Source: Luteimonas cucumeris
GTDB lineage: Bacteria > Pseudomonadota > Gammaproteobacteria > Xanthomonadales > Xanthomonadaceae
Assembly: GCF_007830035.1 (NCBI RefSeq)
Contig: NZ_VLKN01000003.1
Span: forward strand, 372,001 to 436,000
Length of the DNA stretch: 64,000 bases
Direction: 5' to 3'
Of this stretch, positions 55,276 through 64,000 are shown in pieces (positions within the stretch are counted from its first letter, which is position 1; each line of letters begins with the position of its first letter). Made by a program: the position numbers and the translations under genes. The notes under the pieces were generated by a model. That model saw only the letters and a program-made list of their open reading frames with translations. It did not search any database and had not been told where the DNA came from.

Positions 55276-56406
55276 ATGAGCAAACGCGACTACTACGAAG
55301 TACTGGGTGTGGCCCGCACGGCGACCGATGAGGAGCTGAAGAAGGCCTATCGCCGTTGCGCGATGAAGTACCACCCGGATCGCAATCCCGGCGACAAGGA
55401 GTCCGAAGCCTCGTTCAAGGAGTGCAAGGAAGCCTACGAAGTACTGTCCGACGGCGGCAAGCGCCGCATGTACGACCAGCACGGTCATGCCGCGTTCGAA
55501 CACGGCATGGGCGGCGGCAACAGCGGCCCGGCCGGGTTCGGTGATGTCGGCGACATCTTCGGTGACATCTTCGGCAACATCTTCGGCGGCGCTGGCGGCG
55601 GGCGCGGTGCGCGTCGCGGCGCCGACATCGGCTACGTGATGGAACTGGACCTCGAGGAAGCGGTCGCCGGCACCGAAAAGCGCATCGAGATCCCGACCCT
55701 TGCCGCCTGCGGGCACTGCAGCGGCACCGGTTCGGAAGACGGCAAGCTGGAAACCTGCGACACCTGCCGTGGCCATGGCCAGGTGCGCCTGCAGCGCGGG
55801 ATTTTCTCGATGCAGCAGCCATGCCCGCACTGCAACGGCCGCGGCAAGACCATCAAGAACCCGTGCGCCGAATGCCACGGCAATGGCCGCATCGAACAGG
55901 AGAAGACCCTGTCGGTGAAGATTCCTGCCGGCGTCGACAACGGCGATCGCATCCGCCTGTCCGGCGAAGGCGAAGCCGGGCCGCCAGGCACGCCCCCAGG
56001 CGATCTGTACGTCGAGGTGCGCGTACGCGAGCACGCCATCTTCCAGCGCGATGGCGACGACCTTCACTGCGAAGTGCCGATCCGCATCTCGCAGGCTGCC
56101 CTCGGCGACACCGTGCGCGTGCCCACGCTCGATGGCGAAGCCGAGATCCGCATCCCGGCCGAAACCCAGACCGGCAAGGTGTTCCGCCTGCGCGACAAGG
56201 GTGTCAAGTCGGTGCGCAGCCGCAGTCCCGGCGATCTGTACTGCCGCGCCGTGGTCGAGACCCCGGTCAACCTGACGACGGAGCAACGCGAACTGCTGAT
56301 GCAGTTCGAAGCCACGTTCACCGGTGACAACGCGCGCCGGCATTCGCCGCGTTCGAGTACCTTCATCGACGGCGTCAAGGGCTTCTGGGAACGGATGACA
56401 TCCTGA
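55276..56406 (+). CDS. dnaJ: Chaperone DnaJ (Hsp40)
   Basis: 376 residues, type I DnaJ. The J domain is at 1-70 (HPD in [11 protein letters not shown]), followed by a Gly/Phe-rich region with [16 protein letters not shown]. The zinc-finger region has four CxxCxGxG repeats ([32 protein letters not shown], about 140-205), then the substrate-binding C-terminal domains. It stimulates DnaK ATPase. ATG at 55276 gives the standard [12 protein letters not shown] start. Its leader is the inverted repeat, which could fold across the ribosome site. Confidence 0.97.
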   Translation: MSKRDYYEVLGVARTATDEELKKAYRRCAMKYHPDRNPGDKESEASFKECKEAYEVLSDGGKRRMYDQHGHAAFEHGMGGGNSGPAGFGDVGDIFGDIFGNIFGGAGGGRGARRGADIGYVMELDLEEAVAGTEKRIEIPTLAACGHCSGTGSEDGKLETCDTCRGHGQVRLQRGIFSMQQPCPHCNGRGKTIKNPCAECHGNGRIEQEKTLSVKIPAGVDNGDRIRLSGEGEAGPPGTPPGDLYVEVRVREHAIFQRDGDDLHCEVPIRISQAALGDTVRVPTLDGEAEIRIPAETQTGKVFRLRDKGVKSVRSRSPGDLYCRAVVETPVNLTTEQRELLMQFEATFTGDNARRHSPRSSTFIDGVKGFWERMTS

Positions 56407-56480
56407 TCGCAGGCGGGTTGCCCACACCAGTGGCGACGAAACACCTTGTCGCCGTTGCCGGCCGCCGCTAGCCTGCGCCC

Positions 56481-57188
56481 ATGAGCGCATCCATCCGACT
56501 GTTGATCCACGGCGCCTCCGGCCGCATGGGCCAGGCCCTGCTGCGACTGTGCGCCGAACGCGATGACTGCTCCATCGTCGGTGCGGTGTCGCGCAAGGTG
56601 GGCCAGCGGGTGATCGACGGCATTCCGCAATTCGCCAGCAGTGAACTGCATGGCGTGCCGGACTTCGACGTGGCGGTCGACTTCAGCCTGGCCGAGGCCT
56701 TCGATCCGATCCTGGCATTGTGCGTGGAGCGCGGCACGGCACTGGTGTCCGGCACCACCGGGCTCGACGAGAGCCAGCGTGCTGCCATCGTCCGCGCGGC
56801 CGATCGCATCCCGGTGTTGTGGGCGGCGAATTTCAGTCTGGGCGTGGCGGTATTGAGCGAACTGGTCGAGCGCGCCGCCGCGGCCTTGCCCGGCTGGGAC
56901 TGCGACATCGTCGAATCCCACCATTCAGGGAAGAAGGATGACCCCTCGGGCACGGCACTGGCACTGGGCGAATCCGCGCAGCAAGGCGGGGCGCAGCCGC
57001 GTTATGCCAGCCTGCGCGCCGGCGATATCGTCGGCGAGCATCTGGTGCAGTTCGCTGGCGTCGGCGAGCGCGTCGAACTGATCCACCGCGCGACCAGTCG
57101 CGACATCTTCGCCCGCGGTGCGCTGCATGCCGCCGCACGCCTCAGCGGCCGTCCGCCCGGGATCTATCGCCTGCGCGATCTGCTGTAA
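56481..57188 (+). CDS. dapB: 4-Hydroxy-tetrahydrodipicolinate reductase
   Basis: 235 residues. The Rossmann motif is LLIHGASGRMGQAL, with VSGTTGLDESQ and the catalytic ESHHSGKKDDPSGTAL (His pair and Lys). It is the lysine/meso-diaminopimelate pathway reductase using NAD(P)H. It is about 35 residues shorter than E. coli DapB, as in related Xanthomonads. ATG at 56481 gives the family start. It follows dnaJ by 74 bases. Confidence 0.95.
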   Translation: MSASIRLLIHGASGRMGQALLRLCAERDDCSIVGAVSRKVGQRVIDGIPQFASSELHGVPDFDVAVDFSLAEAFDPILALCVERGTALVSGTTGLDESQRAAIVRAADRIPVLWAANFSLGVAVLSELVERAAAALPGWDCDIVESHHSGKKDDPSGTALALGESAQQGGAQPRYASLRAGDIVGEHLVQFAGVGERVELIHRATSRDIFARGALHAAARLSGRPPGIYRLRDLL

Positions 57189-57380
57189 CAGCGACACAGG
57201 CGCTTCGCTTGCCTCCGTGGAACGCCCGCTGCGCTCCTGCAATTCCTTCGAGCACTCGACAACGACAAACTGAGCGATCCGAGGCCGATAAGGCCCGGAT
57301 CCACAATTTGTTCTGGCGTCCGACTGCCCGCGCCGGTATCATTCCCGCTCGCCTGACACCCCACCTCCGGACCGGTCCCG

Positions 57381-57396
57381 AACCGCTTCGGCGGTT
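57381..57396 (+). promoter_or_regulatory. UUCG hairpin in the carA leader
   Basis: AACCGC (57381-57386), loop TTCG, GCGGTT (57391-57396), followed by TCTTGC. A stable tetraloop stem 28 bases before the carA start, in the 235-base gap after dapB, could be an attenuator or processing site. No leader peptide or PyrR-type site was recognised. Confidence 0.4.
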
Positions 57397-57423
57397 TCTT
57401 GCAACCTGACGTAGGCGAAGCAC

Positions 57424-58544
57424 GTGACCCAGCCCGCAATCCTTGCGCTTGAAGACGGAACGGTCTTCGAGGGCGTTTCCGTAGGCGCGCCCGGCCTTTC
57501 CGTCGGCGAAGTGGTGTTCAACACCGCCATGACCGGCTACCAGGAGATCCTCACCGATCCCTCCTACGCGCGACAGATCGTCACACTGACCTATCCCCAC
57601 ATCGGCAACACCGGTTGCACCGGGCAGGACGACGAGTCCGACAAGGCCTGGGCCGCCGGCCTGATCGTGCGCGACGTGCCACGTCGGCCCAGCAGCTGGC
57701 GCAGCCAGGTGTCGTTGCCGGAATGGCTGCAGGCACGCGGCATCGTCGCCATCGCCGATATCGATACCCGCAAGCTGACCCGACTGCTGCGCGATCGCGG
57801 CGCGCAGAACGGCGCGCTGATGGCGGGCGAGATCGATGCCGACAAGGCGATCGAGGCTGCGCGCAAGTTCCCCGGCCTGAAAGGCATGGACCTGGCCAAG
57901 GAAGTCAGCACGCGCGAATCCTATGCATGGCGCGATGGTCAGCTCGACCTGGATCGCGGTGAATTCGTGCAGGCCACTCCGAAATACAAGGTCGTCGCCC
58001 ACGACTACGGTGTGAAGCACAACATCCTGCGCATGCTGGTCGAGCGCGGCTGCGACGTCACCGTCGTGCCGGCGCAGACTCCGGCCAGCGAAGTGCTGGC
58101 GATGAAGCCGGACGGCGTATTCCTGTCCAATGGCCCCGGCGATCCGGAACCCTGCGACTACGCGATCGCCGCGATCCGCGAATTCATCGCCAGAAAGATT
58201 CCGACCTACGGCATCTGCCTCGGCCACCAGCTGCTCGGCCTCGCCGTCGGTGCGAAAACGCTGAAGATGAAGTTCGGGCACCACGGCGCCAATCATCCGG
58301 TCATCGACCTGGATTCCGGCCGGGTGATGATCACTTCGCAGAATCACGGTTTCGCAGTCGACGAATCGACGCTGCCAGCCAATGCGCGCGTCACCCATCG
58401 CTCGCTGTTCGACGGCAGCAACCAGGGCATCGCCCTGACCGACGCGCCGGCCTTTTCCTTCCAAGGGCACCCGGAGGCCTCGCCCGGGCCGCATGACGTG
58501 GCGCCCCTTTTCGACAGGTTCATCGCTGCGATGGAGAACAACTG

Positions 58545-58545
<1 letters not shown>
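57424..58545 (+). CDS. carA: Carbamoyl-phosphate synthase, small (glutaminase) subunit
   Basis: 373 residues. The N-terminal CPSase domain ([27 protein letters not shown]) precedes a class I glutamine amidotransferase with the nucleophile in [15 protein letters not shown] and His/Glu in [11 protein letters not shown]. It supplies ammonia from glutamine to CarB for arginine and pyrimidine synthesis. The start is GTG at 57424 with AGG upstream. Its stop overlaps the carB start by one base (TGATG). Confidence 0.96.
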
Positions 58546-61804
<3,259 letters not shown>

Positions 61805-61808
<4 letters not shown>

Positions 61809-62281
61809 GGGCACCATTGACCCTGCAGGGTTCGCAGCGCCTGCGCGCCGAACTGGATGAACTGAAATCGGTCAAGCGACCTGCGGTGATCGCCGCGATC
61901 GCCGAGGCGCGCGCGCACGGCGACCTGAAGGAAAACGCCGAGTACCATGCCGCGCGCGAGCAGCAGGGCTTCATCGAAGGCCGCATCAAGCAGCTCGAGT
62001 CCGAGCTGTCGCACGCGCAGGTGATCGACGTGTCGACGCTCAATGCCGGATCCAGGATCGTGTTCGGCGCGCGGGTGACGCTGGCGGACGTGGATACCGA
62101 CGAAGAGAAGCGCTACCAGATCGTCGGGGACCTGGAGGCGGACATCAAGCTGGGCCTGATCGCGATTTCGTCGCCGGTGGCGCGTGCATTGATCGGCAAG
62201 CACGAAGGCGACAGCGTGGTGATCGAAGCGCCGGGCGGCACCCACGAGTACGAGATCGTCGGCGTCAGCTACAAGGACTGA
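61805..62281 (+). CDS. greA: Transcription elongation factor GreA
   Basis: 158 residues: the N-terminal coiled coil (about 1-75, with the acidic tip [22 protein letters not shown]) and the FKBP-like C-terminal domain ([42 protein letters not shown]). It rescues backtracked RNA polymerase by stimulating transcript cleavage. ATG at 61805 overlaps the carB stop, so it is translated with carB. Confidence 0.95.
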
Positions 62282-62285
62282 CGCC

Positions 62286-63224
62286 ATGGCGCGGGCCACG
62301 CTGCTGCTGCCCGCCGCCGCGCGCTTCGGCCAGCAGCGGCTGGGTGCCACCGCCGCGCGCGTGCTCGGGCGCGCCGACCACAGGGAAACAGCCGATGCCG
62401 GTAGGCAGGCGCAACTGCTGCGTCATTTCGAGCTCACACCAGGGCACTGGCCGATCGCCGCGCTGACACGCCAGGCCGAGGCGGGCGATGCGGCCGGATC
62501 CGCCTGGCTGCGCGCGGATCCGTCCTATCTGCGTCCGGATATCAATGGTGCCCGCCTGCTGGCCTATGGCGAGGCGCTGGCAATGACCGATGCCGATCGC
62601 GACGCGCTGCTGCCGGCGTTGCGGCCGTTGTTCGGCGATGCCGGATTCCCGCTCGATGCGCCGACGCCTTCGCACTGGTACCTGCGACTGCCTCGTGGCA
62701 CGAAACTGCCGGGTTTCAGCGATCCGGGCGAAGCGCTGGGCGAAGATCTGTTCGAACATCTCGCCGACGGCGCCGAAGGCCGGCGCTGGCGTGCGTTGCT
62801 CAGCGAAACGCAGGTGGTCTTGCACAACCATCCCTGGAATGCGCGACGCGCTGGATCGGGCCTGGCGCCGATCAACTCGCTATGGTTCTGGGGCGGTGGC
62901 GTGCTGCCGGACCAGGTCAGCACGCAACATACGACGGCGTTTTCCGACGACGAGTCCGCGCGTGCGCTGGCACAGGCCGCCTGCACGGCGGCGGCGCTAC
63001 CCGCGCGCTTCGGGAATGCTGCGGGCGACGTTGTTTTCGACCTGCAGGCAGAGCGCGATCTGGCGCGCCTGCAGGAGCAATGGCTGTTGCCCGCGGTCGC
63101 GGCGATCGACCGAGGCGAACTGGAACGGCTGGAACTCGATCTCGAGGATGGAAGCGCGTTCATGATCGCGCGGAGTCAACGCTGGCGCGTGTGGCGTGGA
63201 CCGCGACCAAGGTTCGGCGAATGA
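62286..63224 (+). CDS. Conserved hypothetical, phosphoglycerate-mutase-annotated family
   Basis: 312 residues of a family seen before recJ in Xanthomonads and sometimes labelled phosphoglycerate mutase-like without clear support. Visible blocks are HFELTPGHWPIAALTRQ, ADPSYLRPDINGARLLAYG, HWYLRLPRGTKLPG, ETQVVLHNHPWNARR and NSLWFWGGGVLP near residue 200. No known catalytic motif was identified, no signal peptide, no membrane helix. It starts 4 bases after greA and overlaps the recJ start by four bases (ATGA), so it is likely co-translated with RecJ. Its function is unknown. Confidence 0.8.
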   Translation: MARATLLLPAAARFGQQRLGATAARVLGRADHRETADAGRQAQLLRHFELTPGHWPIAALTRQAEAGDAAGSAWLRADPSYLRPDINGARLLAYGEALAMTDADRDALLPALRPLFGDAGFPLDAPTPSHWYLRLPRGTKLPGFSDPGEALGEDLFEHLADGAEGRRWRALLSETQVVLHNHPWNARRAGSGLAPINSLWFWGGGVLPDQVSTQHTTAFSDDESARALAQAACTAAALPARFGNAAGDVVFDLQAERDLARLQEQWLLPAVAAIDRGELERLELDLEDGSAFMIARSQRWRVWRGPRPRFGE

Positions 63225-64000
63225 GTTTCGTACGAACGATCAGCCGCCGCGAGTGCGAAGTCGGCGCCGACTGGCCGGAGAGTGTGCCGCCGCTGCTGCG
63301 TCGCGTGTACGCCGCGCGCGGTGCCCATGACCTGCAACAGGCACAGCCGCGCCTCGCCCACCTGCTGCCGCCGGACACGCTCGGGGGTCTCGATGCGGCC
63401 ACGGCCCTGCTTGCCGATGCGATCGTGCAGGATCGCCATATCGTCGTGGTCGGCGACTTCGATTGCGATGGCGCCACGGCCTGCGCCGTCGGCGTGCGCG
63501 GCCTGCGCATGCTCGGCGCGCGACATGTGTCCTACGCGGTGCCGAACCGCATGGTGCATGGCTACGGATTGTCGCCCGCACTGGTGGACGAACTTGCCGG
63601 GCTTGAGCCCGCCCTGCTGGTCACCGTCGATCACGGCATTGCCTGTCATGCCGGCATCGCCGCGGCCAAGGCCCGGGGCTGGCAGGTGCTGGTGACCGAC
63701 CATCATCTGCCGGGCGAGCGCCTGCCGCCGGCCGACGCGATCGTCAATCCGAACCTGCGTGGCGATGCATTCCCGAGCAAGATGCTCGCCGGCGTCGGCG
63801 TGATCTTCTACGTACTGCTGGCCACGCGCCGCGTGTTGCGCGGCAGCGGTGCGTGGGCGGACGCGGGCCCGGACCTGTCGGTGCTGCTGGACCTGGTGGC
63901 GGTCGGTACTGTCGCCGACCTCGTGCCGCTGGACGCCAACAATCGCACCCTGGTGGCCGCCGGGTTGCGACGTCTGCGCGCGGGGCAGGGCTGCGCGGGA
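63221..64000 (+). CDS. recJ: Single-stranded-DNA exonuclease RecJ (partial, 5' part)
   Basis: First 260 codons; the gene runs off the right edge, so the C-terminal part (DHHA1 and OB domains) is missing from the window. DHH-family motifs are in place: GDFDCDGATACAV (motif I), LLVTVDHGIACHAG (motif II), LVTDHHLPGERLPP (DHH motif III) and VAVGTVADLVPLDANNR (motif IV). It is a 5'-3' exonuclease of recombination and mismatch repair. ATG at 63221 overlaps the upstream stop. Confidence 0.95.
   Translation, partial: MSFVRTISRRECEVGADWPESVPPLLRRVYAARGAHDLQQAQPRLAHLLPPDTLGGLDAATALLADAIVQDRHIVVVGDFDCDGATACAVGVRGLRMLGARHVSYAVPNRMVHGYGLSPALVDELAGLEPALLVTVDHGIACHAGIAAAKARGWQVLVTDHHLPGERLPPADAIVNPNLRGDAFPSKMLAGVGVIFYVLLATRRVLRGSGAWADAGPDLSVLLDLVAVGTVADLVPLDANNRTLVAAGLRRLRAGQGCAG

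Overview
This is a contiguous, gene-dense piece of a GC-rich gammaproteobacterial chromosome. Gene order and protein sequences point to the Lysobacterales/Xanthomonadales (Lysobacter, Luteimonas or Xanthomonas relatives); the genus cannot be fixed from the sequence alone. The evidence is the conserved runs smpB-ratA-rnfH-bamE/fur-recN-hrcA-grpE-dnaK-dnaJ-dapB-carA-carB-greA-(unknown)-recJ and rpsF-rpsR-rplI-dnaB, a methionine synthase split into two proteins, a 180-kDa-class NAD glutamate dehydrogenase and a kynurenine pathway cluster.

Layout. 1-2455: a DUF2058 protein, an outer-membrane barrel protein and an alpha/beta hydrolase. 2476-7304 (minus strand): a methionine block in which an ArsR-methyltransferase fusion regulator, with a clear palindrome over its own start, is followed by the homocysteine half and then the folate/cobalamin half of MetH. 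7423-15625 (plus): acyl-CoA dehydrogenase, giant NAD-GDH, NAD kinase and 5'-nucleotidase. 15750-28878 (minus): a run of 14 same-strand genes, many with overlapping stops and starts. It encodes KMO, kynureninase, ACMS decarboxylase, 3-hydroxyanthranilate dioxygenase, a RidA-type deaminase, an aldehyde dehydrogenase, an SDR, a FUSC transporter and a beta-carbonic anhydrase, then exonuclease I and two DUF proteins. It can take kynurenine to the oxalocrotonate level. The first steps (tryptophan dioxygenase, formamidase) and the last ones are not in the window.

29001-37136: a small AT-richer secreted protein, asnS, an A-type Fe-S carrier, the S6/S18/L9 operon with a structured leader and strong terminator, dnaB with a consensus DnaA box upstream, a KTSC protein, a WS/DGAT acyltransferase and an OmpA-type lipoprotein. 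37218-40065 (minus): an unusual pair, a ketosynthase III fused to a haem-oxygenase-like (HDO/TENA-fold) domain, followed by an unrecognised protein. 40273-43116: glucokinase, glycosylasparaginase and CutC. 43183-44544: a short lower-GC block with two genes, ending at the tmRNA gene ssrA (minus strand). 45044-57188: CHASE/PAS histidine kinase, then smpB through dapB with the heat-shock genes. 57424-64000: carAB, greA, an unknown protein and the 5' part of recJ, cut by the window edge.

The best leads for new biology are the ketosynthase-HDO fusion and its partner (37218-40065), a dispersed repeat that appears to supply the -35 box of a heat-shock promoter before dnaK (53137-53170), the palindromic operator of the ArsR-methyltransferase regulator (7279-7304), the carbonic anhydrase and FUSC transporter inside the kynurenine run, and the low-GC block beside ssrA. 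No CRISPR array, insertion sequence, integrase or tRNA gene was seen.
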